From a bacterium HR11 (GTDB taxonomy: Bacteria > Acidobacteriota > HRBIN11): DNA of 64,000 bases. The stretch covers positions 1-64,000 of the forward strand of contig BEHN01000017.1 of NCBI GenBank assembly GCA_002898535.1. The letters are read 5' to 3'. The position numbers were made by a program, and so were the translations under genes. The notes under the pieces are model-generated. The model had not been told where the DNA came from. It did not search any database and saw nothing but the letters and a program-made list of their open reading frames with translations. Below, piece by piece: positions 41,637 through 51,158 of the stretch (the stretch's first letter is position 1; the number at the start of each line of letters is the position of its first letter).

Positions 41637-44069
41637 TTACGTCGTCACCCGGACTCGCAAGGCGACGCCCAGACGGTCGAACCCCTCCAGCCACCGGCGG
41701 GCCTGGGGGTCGCCCCGGTCGGCCTGGGCCTGAACCCCCGGCCGGACCCGTCGGGCCAGGTCGAAGTAAATGTTCTGGACCCGCCAGAGGTCCAGGTCCA
41801 GGGAGAGCCGGCGGAACAGGTCCAAGGCCCGTTGGACCTCCTCGATGACCGAAAGGTCCTCGGGTCGGGTCGCCATCTGCTCCATCATCCACTCGAGCCG
41901 TCGGGAAGCCAAGTAGCTGAGGGTCGTACGGTCGAGGTCCACTTCCCACCGCTGGACTTCTTCGGCGAGCGCCTCGAGGTCCTCCAAGGGACGCTGGGGG
42001 GCCTCCAAGACGGACCGAATTTCCCGATTCAGGACAAAGGCCGCGGTCACGGCCAACACCCGGGGGAGAGGCATCCGGAGGCCGTGCAGGAACTGCATGA
42101 GGGCATAGCGGTCGTCATAAATCTGCCGGAGGGTCTGCTCGACCTCTTCGAGGGTCGTCTGGAGGATGCGGCCGACGACTCGCCGCTGGTCATCCCGGAA
42201 GAGGTGCCACAGGGTGTAGTTGTTCGACCCAAAGTGCTGGCCCATCTGACGGAGGACCCCGGGCAGGTCGCCTCGGTCAAAGGCCGTCTGGATGTCCCGG
42301 CGCATGGCCTCGAAGGCCGTTTCGTCCATGGAAACCCGGACGCCCCCGTTTAGGTTGTGGTCGCCCCAGTGAAGGACGGCAAAGCTGATGAGGCCCTCCT
42401 CCCAGGTCACTTGAGACGTCAGCCGGACCTGCCCGAGGGCCAGGGTCGCCCGGCCGGCCGTCCGCCGGTCGTAGACTTTCGGCTCGACCGTGTAGCAGTA
42501 GAGGCTCGAGGCCGCTTCAGGGGTCTCCTCGAACAGGGAGACGATGGCGTAGTGAGCGCCGACCCGCAGGAGGTCCAGACGGGCCGGTCGGACGAGGGTC
42601 TCGTAGACGTGCGCCCCATGGCGAAAGGCGGGGACGTTGCTCGGGGCCCGTTCGAGGCGCTCCAGAAAGCCCGACTCAAGGGCTACACCCAGGGCCTCCT
42701 CGGCGAGCTGGATGGCCCGGGCCGCATACGTGAGGGCCTGGACGGCTTCGAGGCCCGAGATGTCGTCAAAGAACCAGGCGTCGCTGGCAAACATCAGCAT
42801 GGCATGGCGCTGAAGTTCGAGGAGCTTCAAGACCCGGACTTTTTCGTCCCGTCGGAGTTCACGGGCGGCGTGGCGGGCCAGGAAAGCCTCGACGTGGGCG
42901 ACCGACCGGTCGAGGACGACGTCGATGTAGTCGTCGCGGGCCTGCCAGGGGTCCCGAACGTAGGCCCGCAGGGCCTGTTCATAAAGGGGGGCGAGGGTAT
43001 CGCGAAGCCAGTCCATCGCTTCCCGAAGGGGTGCCCGCCAGGCCTGGGTCCAGCCGGGATGGGCACCGGTCCGGCACCCGCAGTCGGACCGCCACCGCTC
43101 GACGCCGTGGGCACAGCTCCAGGACGTGTTTTCGACGATCTCGACCTCATGCGTCGGGGGAAAGCGCTCCAGGAACTCCCCGTAGACGGTGAGTCGGGCC
43201 GAGGCATCCTTCTCGATGGAGTGGAGGGCGTAGGCCAGGGCCATGTCCCCGAAGCGGTGGTGGTGGCCGTAGGTCTCCCCGTCGGTGGCGATGTGTACGA
43301 GGCGGGGTCGGTCGTCCGACGGCGGAAAGGCACCGAGGAGACGCCGGGCCAAGCCTTCGCCACTGCGTAGGAGGTCACCAAAGGCGACGTCCCGGGCGAT
43401 GGGGCCGTCGTAGAAGAACAGGACGATCGTCCGGCCCGACGGGAGACGGCATAGGTAAGGGACCGTGGGGTCGATGCGGCCGCCGCCGACGTCACGCCAG
43501 AGGCGCTCGCCGATGCGCCGGACCCGGCGGGCCTGATGCGGGGCCAGGATGGTGAACCGGATCCCGAATTCGGCCAGGACCTCCAGGGTCGGGACGTCGA
43601 CGGCCGTCTCGGGGAGCCACATCCCCTCGGGCGCCCGGCCGAACCGGCGCTCGAAGTCCCGAATCCCCCAGAGGACCTGGGTCCGTCGGTCCCGGGGGTG
43701 GGCCAGGGGCATGATCATGTGGTTGTAGACCTGGGCCAGGGCGGGACCGTGGCCGGAAAACCGTTCCCGACCCAGCCGGTCGGATTCCACGATGGCCCGA
43801 TAGACGTCCGGTCGCCGGGCCTCCATCCAGGCGAGGAGGGTCGGGCCGAAGTCGAAGCTGATCCGGGTGTAATTGTTGACGATGGCGACGATGTAGCCCT
43901 CGGGGTCGAGGATCCGGGCGGCCGTATTGGGGGCGTAGCATTCGGCCGTGACCCGCTCGTTCCAGTCGTGATACGGGTAGGCCGAGTCTTGGAGTTCCAC
44001 CCACTCGAGCCAGGGGTTCTCCCGGGGCGGCTGGTAGAAGTGACCGTGAATGCAGACGTACCGTTCCAT
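41637..44069 (-). CDS. Glycoside hydrolase family 57 protein with DUF3536
   Basis: The 810-residue protein begins MERYVCIHGHFYQPPRENPWLE, a GH57 N-terminus with the HGHFYQP metal or substrate motif. WLPETAVDVPTLEVLAEFGI and HIATDGETYGHHH (Asp/Glu region) are further GH57 blocks. The C-terminal half matches DUF3536. GH57 enzymes act on alpha-glucans with a retaining mechanism. The neighbouring glgB on the same strand supports a glycogen or alpha-glucan role. I chose ATG 44069 because MERYVCIHGHFYQP is the usual family N-terminus. Substrate cannot be fixed from sequence. Confidence 0.92.
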   Translation of the reverse strand: MERYVCIHGHFYQPPRENPWLEWVELQDSAYPYHDWNERVTAECYAPNTAARILDPEGYIVAIVNNYTRISFDFGPTLLAWMEARRPDVYRAIVESDRLGRERFSGHGPALAQVYNHMIMPLAHPRDRRTQVLWGIRDFERRFGRAPEGMWLPETAVDVPTLEVLAEFGIRFTILAPHQARRVRRIGERLWRDVGGGRIDPTVPYLCRLPSGRTIVLFFYDGPIARDVAFGDLLRSGEGLARRLLGAFPPSDDRPRLVHIATDGETYGHHHRFGDMALAYALHSIEKDASARLTVYGEFLERFPPTHEVEIVENTSWSCAHGVERWRSDCGCRTGAHPGWTQAWRAPLREAMDWLRDTLAPLYEQALRAYVRDPWQARDDYIDVVLDRSVAHVEAFLARHAARELRRDEKVRVLKLLELQRHAMLMFASDAWFFDDISGLEAVQALTYAARAIQLAEEALGVALESGFLERLERAPSNVPAFRHGAHVYETLVRPARLDLLRVGAHYAIVSLFEETPEAASSLYCYTVEPKVYDRRTAGRATLALGQVRLTSQVTWEEGLISFAVLHWGDHNLNGGVRVSMDETAFEAMRRDIQTAFDRGDLPGVLRQMGQHFGSNNYTLWHLFRDDQRRVVGRILQTTLEEVEQTLRQIYDDRYALMQFLHGLRMPLPRVLAVTAAFVLNREIRSVLEAPQRPLEDLEALAEEVQRWEVDLDRTTLSYLASRRLEWMMEQMATRPEDLSVIEEVQRALDLFRRLSLDLDLWRVQNIYFDLARRVRPGVQAQADRGDPQARRWLEGFDRLGVALRVRVTT

Positions 44070-44534
44070 GGGGCGACCCTGCGGCGGCATGATACCGACC
44101 GGCACCGCCGGGCGTCAACGGGTTGGCTCATGGCTGATGGCTCATGGCTCATAGTCCCGTGAGCCATAAGCTATGAGCTATGAGCCAATGCGGCCATCAG
44201 CCATGAGCCTATCAGAGCCGTTCGGTTCGTGAGAATGGCGTCAGAACAACCTTTCCCAATGCCCGGGAAGCACGATTTTTCAAGTATCCGGCCGATGGGC
44301 AGGTCGGCAGATAGGCAGATAGAAGCCGGGTGGGCAAGGATCAGCCCCAGGGCTTTTGGGACCATCTGCCCATCTGCCGAATTGCCTATCTGCCAAAGCC
44401 TGAAAAACCGTCCTCCCCAAAGGGTCGGAAAGACCGAACCCATGCGGGTTTTCACGAACCGAACGACTCGGATAGGTCATGGCCATGAGCTATCCGCGAT
44501 GAGCCATCCGCCAATATGGGCTGTCGTCACGGCA
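44070..44534. repeat. Large palindromic mosaic of repeats between glgB and the GH57 gene
   Basis: GAGCYAT heptamers (44125-44212), a forward dispersed module variant A (44213-44284), GGCAGAT units (about 44290-44318), the complementary CTGCC units (about 44365-44397), an inverted module variant B (44398-44470), and GAGC heptamers again (44476-44525). The order is mirror-symmetric. No gene is seen. Confidence 0.85.
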
Positions 44535-46472
44535 TCACGATGGCTTCAAGAACAGGACGCTCAGGGGGGGCAGGGTCAGCGAGAGGGAGTAAGGCCGTCC
44601 GTGGAAGGGGACGGGGTCGGCCGTGACGCCGCCCAGGTTGCCGTGACCGCTCCCCCCGTACTCCCGGGCGTCGCTGTTCAGGAGTTCCCGCCAGAAGCCC
44701 GGCCGGGGCACGCCGACCCGATAGTCGGACCGGGGGACCGGCGTGAAGTTGCAGACGACCAGGACGACGTCGTCGGACGACCGGGCTTTCCGAAGAAAGC
44801 TGATGACGCTTTGCTCCCAGTCGTGGAAGTCGACCCATTCAAACCCGGCGGGGTCGCCGTCGCCCTCGTGGAGGGCCGGCTCGCGGCGGTACAGTTCGTT
44901 CAAGTCTCGAACCCACTGCCGGAGGCCCCGGTGGGGTGCATACGCCAGCAGGTGCCAGTCCAGGCTCTCGTCGTGGTTCCACTCCCGCCATTGGCCGAAC
45001 TCGCCGCCCATGAACAGGAGCTTCTTGCCCGGATGGCCATACATGTACCCCAGGAGGGCCCGGAGGTTGGCGAACTTTTGCCAGTCGTCGCCGGGCATTT
45101 TTCCGAGGAGCGACCCCTTTCCATGAACGACCTCATCGTGGGACAGGGGGAGGACGAAGTTCTCCGAGAAGGCATACCAGATGCTGAACGTGAGCTGGTC
45201 GTGGTGGTACTTGCGATAGATGGGGTCCTTCGAGAAGTACGCCAGCGTGTCGTGCATCCACCCCATGTTCCACTTCAGGCCGAAGCCCAGGCCGCCCACG
45301 TAAGTCGGTCGGGAGACCATCGGCCACGCCGTGGACTCCTCGGCGATGGTCTGGACGTCCGGGAAGGACCGGTAGACTTCCTCGTTGAGGCGGCGTAAGA
45401 AGGCGATGGCCTCGAGATTCTCTTTCCCGCCGTATTCGTTGGGGATCCATTCTCCTTCCTGTCGGCCGTAGTCGAGGTAGAGCATGGAAGCGACGGCGTC
45501 GACCCGGAGGCCGTCGGCGTGGTAGACGTCGAGCCAGAAGAGGGCGCTACTGATGAGGAAGGACCGGACCTCGTGCCGGCCGTAGTTGAAAATGTAGCTG
45601 TTCCAGTGGGGGTGGAAGCCCTTCCGGGGGTCGGCGTGCTCGTAGAGATGGGTCCCGTCAAAGAAGACCAGGCCGTGGGCGTCGCCGGGGAAGTGGGAGG
45701 GCACCCAGTCCAGGAGGACGCCGATGCCGTGCTGATGAAGGGTGTCGATCAAGAACATGAAGTCCTGGGGGGTCCCGTACCGGCTCGTGGGGGCCAGGTA
45801 GCCGACGGTCTGGTAGCCCCAGGACCCGTAGAAGGGGTGCTCCATGACCGGCAGGAACTCTACGTGGGTAAAGCCCATCTCTTTCACGTATGCGGGGAGG
45901 GCCTCGGCCATCTCCCGGTACGTCAGGAATCGATGGCCCGCCTCGGGGACTCGTCGCCAGGAGCCAAGATGGACTTCATAGATGGCCATCGGGGCGTCCA
46001 GGGCGTTGGCCCGGCGGCGTTCCCTCATCCAGGCCTCGTCCCGCCACTCGTACCGGAGGTCCCACACGACGGAAGCCGTCCCAGGGGGCGTCTCCCAGAA
46101 GAAGGCGAAGGGGTCCCCCTTATCGACGGCGTAGCCGCCGAAACGGGACACGATGTGGTACTTGTAGAGACTTCCGTGGCCCACGTCGGGGACGAACCCC
46201 TCCCAGATCCCCGAGCCGTCCCACCGGGGCGCCAGGGGATGGGCCTCGGGGTCCCAGCCGTTGAAGTCGCCGACGACGGAGACCCGCTCGGCATTGGGAG
46301 CCCACACGGCAAAGAGGGTGCCCCGCAGACCGTCCGCCTCCATGGGATGCGCCCCCAGCTTCTCGTAGAGGCGGAAATGGTGCCCCTCCCGGAAGAGGTG
46401 GATGTCATAGTCCGTCAGCCGGCTGATGCCGTAAACGACGGGTGCCGCCGTCTGCCGAAACCGGTGAGCCAT
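44535..46472 (-). CDS. glgB: 1,4-alpha-glucan branching enzyme
   Basis: The 645-residue GH13 enzyme introduces alpha-1,6 branches into glycogen. An N-terminal CBM48-like domain ([39 protein letters not shown]) precedes the barrel. Catalytic residues lie in [15 protein letters not shown] (Asp), [10 protein letters not shown] (Glu) and [14 protein letters not shown] (His-Asp). The C-terminal beta domain ends [14 protein letters not shown] 46472 has GGGAGG five bases upstream and is preferred over GTG 46478. The GH57 gene lies downstream on the same strand. Confidence 0.97.
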   Translation of the reverse strand: MAHRFRQTAAPVVYGISRLTDYDIHLFREGHHFRLYEKLGAHPMEADGLRGTLFAVWAPNAERVSVVGDFNGWDPEAHPLAPRWDGSGIWEGFVPDVGHGSLYKYHIVSRFGGYAVDKGDPFAFFWETPPGTASVVWDLRYEWRDEAWMRERRRANALDAPMAIYEVHLGSWRRVPEAGHRFLTYREMAEALPAYVKEMGFTHVEFLPVMEHPFYGSWGYQTVGYLAPTSRYGTPQDFMFLIDTLHQHGIGVLLDWVPSHFPGDAHGLVFFDGTHLYEHADPRKGFHPHWNSYIFNYGRHEVRSFLISSALFWLDVYHADGLRVDAVASMLYLDYGRQEGEWIPNEYGGKENLEAIAFLRRLNEEVYRSFPDVQTIAEESTAWPMVSRPTYVGGLGFGLKWNMGWMHDTLAYFSKDPIYRKYHHDQLTFSIWYAFSENFVLPLSHDEVVHGKGSLLGKMPGDDWQKFANLRALLGYMYGHPGKKLLFMGGEFGQWREWNHDESLDWHLLAYAPHRGLRQWVRDLNELYRREPALHEGDGDPAGFEWVDFHDWEQSVISFLRKARSSDDVVLVVCNFTPVPRSDYRVGVPRPGFWRELLNSDAREYGGSGHGNLGGVTADPVPFHGRPYSLSLTLPPLSVLFLKPS

Positions 46473-46664
46473 AGGCACCTCCCTCTAACCTGCCTGACGG
46501 TCTGCCGGTGACTGTTGCCAGGACGGGCCGGACGCATTATACTGTAAAGCGTGTCCCTACCGGCAGTCTCCCAACGGCCGTTTTTCATGACAGGTGGGGT
46601 ATATGTCGCAGGGCATCCGGTAGGGATGGCCAACAGGTGTCGGCATTTCCGGAGGCGCAAGCTC

Positions 46665-47096
46665 ATGAAGACCGTCGTTCCCAAGCTGAAAGACGTCCAA
46701 CGTCGTTGGTGGGTCATCGACGCCCGGGGTCAGGTCCTGGGACGGGTCGCCACTCGGGCGGCCATCCTTTTGATGGGCAAGCATAAGCCCGATTACGTGC
46801 CCTACATGGACGTGGGCGACTACGTGATCGTCATCAACGCCCGGGAGGTCGTCCTGACGGGCCAAAAGGAAAAAAAGAAGGTCTACTACCGTCACAGCGG
46901 CTATCCGGGGGGCCTGAAGTCCGTCACGGCGGCCCAGGTCCGGGCGACCCATCCCGAACGCCTGATCGAGTGGGCCGTCTCGGGGATGCTCCCGAAGAAC
47001 CGCCTCCGGAAGGTCTACCTGCGGAAGCTGAAGGTCTATGCCGACGACCGGCACCCCCACCAGGCCCAACAACCGGTGCCCTACCCCCTGACCTGA
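46665..47096 (+). CDS. rplM: 50S ribosomal protein L13
   Basis: The 143-residue protein has RRWWVIDARGQVLGRVATRAAILLMGKHKPDYVPYMDVGDYVIVINA, then YYRHSGYPGGLK and GMLPKNRLRKVYLRKLKVY, all typical of L13. ATG 46665 has GGAGGCG upstream, which settles the start inside a longer frame. It heads a ribosomal cluster rplM-rpsI-rpsB-tsf. Confidence 0.98.
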   Translation: MKTVVPKLKDVQRRWWVIDARGQVLGRVATRAAILLMGKHKPDYVPYMDVGDYVIVINAREVVLTGQKEKKKVYYRHSGYPGGLKSVTAAQVRATHPERLIEWAVSGMLPKNRLRKVYLRKLKVYADDRHPHQAQQPVPYPLT

Positions 47097-47203
47097 GGGT
47101 CGCATCGGGTCGGGATGCGGCGTCCGGAGGCATCCCGTAGAGGTCGGCCCCTACCGACGGGTTGTTTCCACTGCCCGACTGCCGAATCGCTGAAGGGGAA
47201 GCG

Positions 47204-47602
47204 ATGACGACCTCGATCGTTCAGTGGTACGGCACGGGCCGCCGGAAGGAAGCCGTGGCCCGTGTGTTCTTACGTCCCGGTTCGGGGAAGATCACGGTCA
47301 ACGGAAGAGACTTTGAGGAATACTTTCCCCGCTTGTGGCACCGTCTGCGGGCCCGGGAGGCCCTGGTCGTGGCCAACCTGGCGGACCGTCTGGACGCCCT
47401 GATCACGACCCGCGGGGGTGGCCTGACGGGTCAAGCAGATGCGATCCGCCTGGGCATCGCCCGGGCTCTCCTGGCGTATAATCCGGAACTGCGGCCCGTC
47501 CTGAAGAAAAACGGGCTATTGACCCGAGACCCGCGGCGCCACGAGCGGAAGAAGTACGGTCAACCGGGCCGCCGAAAGAAGTACCAGTACCACAAGCGGT
47601 GA
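47204..47602 (+). CDS. rpsI: 30S ribosomal protein S9
   Basis: The 132-residue protein has YGTGRRKEAVARVFLRPGSGKITVNGRDFEEYF, the S9 signature GGGLTGQADAIRLGIARAL, and ends RRKKYQYHKR with the basic C-terminal tail that reaches toward P-site tRNA. Start is ATG 47204 with AAGGGGAAG upstream. It follows rplM as in most bacteria. Confidence 0.98.
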   Translation: MTTSIVQWYGTGRRKEAVARVFLRPGSGKITVNGRDFEEYFPRLWHRLRAREALVVANLADRLDALITTRGGGLTGQADAIRLGIARALLAYNPELRPVLKKNGLLTRDPRRHERKKYGQPGRRKKYQYHKR

Positions 47603-47650
47603 TGCCTTCGACCGACCCAGGTATCTCGGTGCTGGGTGTTCGGTGTGGAA

Positions 47651-47735
47651 GACCCCGGACCCCTGATCATAGACCCCAGACCATAGACCGGCTTGGGCCC
47701 AGGGGGTCTATGGTCCATGGTCTGGGGTCGGACCG
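47651..47735. repeat. GACC/GGTC palindrome between rpsI and rpsB
   Basis: GACCCCA and GACCATA units, core GGCTTGGGCCC, then GGTCTATGGTCCATGGTC. Short GTGTCGGGTATTCGG-like units lie on both sides (47620-47650 and 47735-47765). The hairpin could divide the ribosomal operon into two transcripts. Confidence 0.85.
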
Positions 47736-47780
47736 AATACCCAACACCGAATTCCCGAATCGCTGACAGGAGGTTCCGCC

Positions 47781-48605
47781 TTGGCCGTCGAGCTGAGTAT
47801 GCGAGAACTTTTAGAAGCCGGGGTCCACTTTGGCCACCGGACCAGCCGGTGGAACCCCAAGATGCGGCCTTTCATCTTTACCGAGCGGAATGGCATTCAC
47901 ATCATCGACCTCCAGCAGACGATGACTCGCTTTCGGGAAGCCATCGCCTTCGTGACCCAAACGGTGGCCGAGGGCAAAAAAATCCTATTCGTGGGGACGA
48001 AGCGCCAGGCCCAGGACATCGTCAAGGCCGAGGCGGAACGGTGCGGTATGCCGTATGTCATCTACCGGTGGCCCGGCGGCCTGCTGACGAACTTCGAGAC
48101 GGTCCGCCGGAGTATCGAGAAGTACACGGGCCTGAAGGCGCTTCGGGAGGATGTCCAACAGTGGTCCCGTCTCCCCAAGAAGGAGCAGTCGCGGATCGAG
48201 AAATACATCCAGCGGAAGGCCAAACTCTATGAGGGCATCCTGACCCTGGACCGCCTGCCGGGGGCCCTCTTCATCGTCGATTCCGAGAAGGAGGCGACGG
48301 CCGTCCGGGAGGCCAACAAGTTGGGTATCCCCGTCGTGGCCATCTTGGATACGAACTGCGACCCGGAACCGATCCAGTACCCCATCCCGGGGAATGACGA
48401 CGCGATCCGTTCCATCCGGTTGTTCACGGCTCGGATCGCCGATGCCGTCTTAGAAGGTCGGGGCATCTACGAGGCCCATCTGGCCGAGGCCGCCGAGGTC
48501 GCCGCCGAGGCATCCGAGGCGGCCGGGGCCTTTGGGATGGAAATCGACCGCTACGAAGCTTACGAAGAGGCCTTCCAAGAAGAGGAAGAGGAAGAGGAAC
48601 TTTAG
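47781..48605 (+). CDS. rpsB: 30S ribosomal protein S2
   Basis: The 274-residue protein has [54 protein letters not shown] and [25 protein letters not shown], all S2 landmarks. The start codon is TTG 47781, supported by AGGAGG just upstream. The C-terminus carries an acidic tail ([10 protein letters not shown]). tsf follows after 48 nt. Confidence 0.98.
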   Translation: MAVELSMRELLEAGVHFGHRTSRWNPKMRPFIFTERNGIHIIDLQQTMTRFREAIAFVTQTVAEGKKILFVGTKRQAQDIVKAEAERCGMPYVIYRWPGGLLTNFETVRRSIEKYTGLKALREDVQQWSRLPKKEQSRIEKYIQRKAKLYEGILTLDRLPGALFIVDSEKEATAVREANKLGIPVVAILDTNCDPEPIQYPIPGNDDAIRSIRLFTARIADAVLEGRGIYEAHLAEAAEVAAEASEAAGAFGMEIDRYEAYEEAFQEEEEEEEL

Positions 48606-48653
48606 CCGAGCGGCTTGAGAGCCACGTTCAGGCCGTTCCCGGAGTGGAGAGCC

Positions 48654-49256
48654 ATGGACAGGGACAAGCAGGACCTCATGGCGAAGGTCAAGCAGTTGCG
48701 GGCCGAGACGGGCGCCGGTTGGATGGACTGCCGGAAGGCTATCGAAGAGGCCGAGGGCGACATCGAGCAGGCTCGGCGCATCCTGAAAGCCAAGGGCGTC
48801 CAGATGGCCCAGAAGAAAGCGCACCGGGAGACTCGAGAGGGCCTGATCGAAGCATACATCCACTTCAGCGGTCGGTTCGGGGCCCTCGTGGAGGTCAACT
48901 GCGAGACCGACTTCGTGGCCCGCACGCCCGAGTTCAAGAAGCTGGCCCAGGAGATCGCCCTCCAGGTCGCCGGGATGAACCCCCGGTACGTCTCCCGGGA
49001 CCAGGTCCCGGAAGAAGAGGTCCACCGCCTGCGGCAGGAATTCGAAGAGACGGTCGCCGCTTCCGTCGACCCGGCCGCCCGGGATTCGGCCTGGGAACGA
49101 TACCTGGAGCGGTTTTACGCCGAAAACTGTCTGCTGGACCAGCCCTTAGTCCGAGACCAGACCCGGACGGTCCGGGACCTCATCACGGAGGCCATCGCTC
49201 GTCTGGGCGAGAACATCGTCGTCCGCCGCTTCCTGCGATTCGAGCTGGGCGAGTGA
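48654..49256 (+). CDS. tsf: Elongation factor Ts, short form
   Basis: The 200-residue protein has VKQLRAETGAGWMDCRKAIEEAEGDIEQA and the TDFVAR motif (NCETDFVARTPEFKKLA) that contacts EF-Tu. Most bacterial EF-Ts proteins are about 280 residues. This one resembles the short Thermus type with a single core subdomain, usually working as a dimer. ATG 48654 has GGAGTGGAGA upstream. pyrH and frr, which often follow tsf, are replaced here by a Kdo hydroxylase gene. Confidence 0.97.
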   Translation: MDRDKQDLMAKVKQLRAETGAGWMDCRKAIEEAEGDIEQARRILKAKGVQMAQKKAHRETREGLIEAYIHFSGRFGALVEVNCETDFVARTPEFKKLAQEIALQVAGMNPRYVSRDQVPEEEVHRLRQEFEETVAASVDPAARDSAWERYLERFYAENCLLDQPLVRDQTRTVRDLITEAIARLGENIVVRRFLRFELGE

Positions 49257-49314
49257 CCCCGGGTCCGACCTGGGGGCCTCATGGGCGGGCGTCGGGCCGC
49301 TTGGAGCGACGGCC

Positions 49315-50226
49315 ATGACCCTCGTCCCTGTCGAGACCCTGCCCTCGCCGGGAGATATCGAGCGCCGCCGGGACTACTGCCGGCAGTTGGAGGCCGGTCA
49401 TATCCTGTTCTTCCCCACGGCGCCCTTTGACCTCTCGCCCGAAGACCGGGCCTTCCTCCTGAGCGTGCGTCAGGCCGAATCGGCCTACCACAAGAACATC
49501 GCCTACCGCCCGGCTCAGGACCGGGTCACCGGATTCGAATCCGGACGCGTCGATGTCGACCGCCTGCGAGCGGCCCTCCGGACTTACTCCCAGAACGTAC
49601 TCCGGTTCGTGAGCGACTTCCTGAGCCCCTACGTCTCCGACTGGCGGATCGACTATGCCAGCCTCCGACCCGTCGAGGAAAGCGGACGGCCTATGCCCCT
49701 CAAGAAGCGCAACGACCTCCTGCATGTAGACGCCTTCCCGACTCGGCCGACCTACGGCCGGTGCATCCTGCGGGTCTTCACCAATATCCATCCGAGCCGA
49801 TCCCGGGTGTGGGTGACGGGGCCGCCCTTCGAAGCGGTCGTCGACCGCTGGGTCCCGCCCCGGATGCTACGGCGACTGACCCGATGGGCCCGGTCGTCGG
49901 TCCGTCGCTGGGGACGGACGGCCCTCGGGTGGCTTCGCCGGGCGGGCTTGCCCGTGACGCCCCGGTCGCCTTACGACCGCTTCATGCTGTGGCTCCATGA
50001 CTACCTGAAAGCTTCTCGGGACTTTCAGGAAAACAGCCCGAAGGAACGCTGGGAATTTCCCCCCGGCTCGACGTGGATGTGCTTTACGGACATCGTGCCC
50101 CACGCCGGCTTGGCGGGCCAGTACGCCCTTGAGCAGACGCTGTTGATCGACCCGACGGCCTTCCAGACGCCCGACCGGGCGCCGATCCGTATTCTCGAAC
50201 GCCGTTGCGGCGTGGCCCTGGCCTGA
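49315..50226 (+). CDS. Kdo hydroxylase (KdoO-like Fe(II)/2-oxoglutarate dioxygenase)
   Basis: The 303-residue protein matches the Kdo hydroxylase family. It has ESAYHKNIAYRPAQDRVTGFE, then DLLHVDAFPTRPTYG with the HxD iron pair, and DIVPHAGLAGQYALEQT with the distal His. KdoO hydroxylates C3 of Kdo in LPS inner core at the cytoplasmic membrane, using O2 and 2-oxoglutarate. ATG 49315 has GGAGCG upstream. It follows tsf by 58 nt and may share the ribosomal transcript. Together with the LpxH-like gene it indicates LPS production. Confidence 0.87.
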   Translation: MTLVPVETLPSPGDIERRRDYCRQLEAGHILFFPTAPFDLSPEDRAFLLSVRQAESAYHKNIAYRPAQDRVTGFESGRVDVDRLRAALRTYSQNVLRFVSDFLSPYVSDWRIDYASLRPVEESGRPMPLKKRNDLLHVDAFPTRPTYGRCILRVFTNIHPSRSRVWVTGPPFEAVVDRWVPPRMLRRLTRWARSSVRRWGRTALGWLRRAGLPVTPRSPYDRFMLWLHDYLKASRDFQENSPKERWEFPPGSTWMCFTDIVPHAGLAGQYALEQTLLIDPTAFQTPDRAPIRILERRCGVALA

Positions 50227-50261
50227 AGGCCGAGAGCCGTCCGAGCGGTCCGACCGATACA

Positions 50262-50290
50262 TTGCGCCATCCGCCTCGTACGGCTACAAT
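50262..50290 (+). promoter_or_regulatory. Sigma-70-type promoter for the secreted protein gene
   Basis: TTGCGC (50262-50267), a 17-bp spacer and TACAAT (50285-50290). The transcript would start near 50297, after the alternative ATG at 50289, so it supports ATG 50328 as the real start. Confidence 0.65.
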
Positions 50291-50327
50291 GGCCCTTCCG
50301 TGCCGAATCCGAATCCTCGGGGGTTCG

Positions 50328-50900
50328 ATGCACGCCGCCGTCTTGAGCGTCCTGACGTGGCTGGCCCTTCCGTGGGAACTTCAGTGGAGCGTGGCGCAGG
50401 GCGTGACCTGCCAGTTTCAGACGCCCGTTCAGTGCCGCCGTAACCAGTGGGGCTTTGAACTGCAGGTCCTCCGGGAGGCGGACCTCCCGGCGTGGCCCTT
50501 GCTCCATCGGGTCTTCCAGCGGGTCACGACCCTGCGACGAGACCAGACCCTCCTGGTCTTGCGGGTCCGATGGATCAACCGGTCCTCAGAAGCCCTGATG
50601 ATCGAACCCTCGGCCGTATGGTTCTGGCTACAATCGGAGCGGCCCCTGAGCCCCCTCCAGTGGGAGGACCTGATGGGCCTCCTGGACCAGCCGAATCTGC
50701 CCCAGACACCGGACGGCCAGTGGTTTCAGTCCCATACGATGGTGGAGGTCGTTTACGTCCCCCCCAACCACTTCACCGAGCGTTTCCTGCTATTCCGAGT
50801 CCCGACGGAAGGGTGGAATCGGTGCCAGGTCCACTTCGACCCCGTGTGGGTCGGCGCCCAACCCCTCGGGGCCCGTCTGTTCTGTCGGAAAAAGAGGTAG
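50328..50900 (+). CDS. Secreted protein of unknown function
   Basis: The 190-residue product starts MHAAVLSVLTWLALPWELQWSVAQG, a likely signal peptide. The mature part is beta-rich with several Trp and Cys residues (VTCQFQTPVQC, LLVLRVRWINRSSEALMIEPS, VEVVYVPPNHFTERFLLFRVP, VGAQPLGARLFC). The LRVRWINRSSEAL stretch recalls DUF4352-like or other Ig-like sandwiches that carry an added-value clause, but I do not assign it. Its own promoter is seen at 50262. It is followed by GCGAATG heptamers. Confidence 0.68.
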   Translation: MHAAVLSVLTWLALPWELQWSVAQGVTCQFQTPVQCRRNQWGFELQVLREADLPAWPLLHRVFQRVTTLRRDQTLLVLRVRWINRSSEALMIEPSAVWFWLQSERPLSPLQWEDLMGLLDQPNLPQTPDGQWFQSHTMVEVVYVPPNHFTERFLLFRVPTEGWNRCQVHFDPVWVGAQPLGARLFCRKKR

Positions 50901-51017
50901 GAAGGGGCTGGCGGGCGGATAGGCCGATGGGACCATTCGGGGACGCAGGATGCCAGAGACGGGATTCTACGAAGACCCGGGGGCTGGAGGCCTCACGTCC
51001 CCGGGCCTATCGGCCTG

Positions 51018-51150
51018 ATGACGAACGGCGAATCGCGAGGGGTGAACGGCGAATAGCGAACGGCGGATAATATCTCCCCATGGGCCATTCGCTACTCGCC
51101 GTTCGCTTTTCTCGAGGGACCGGACTGCCGAATTCCCGAGTCGCTGAATG
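51018..51150. repeat. GCGAATG heptamer palindrome and GAATTCCC octamers
   Basis: Units GCGAATC, GCGAATA and GCGAACG, then after about 20 bp the complementary CCATTCG, CTACTCG and CCGTTCG (51080-51105). CCGAATTCCCGAGTCGC follows at 51127-51145, just before the NtrC-type regulator. Confidence 0.8.
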
Positions 51151-51158
51151 ACCGAGTC

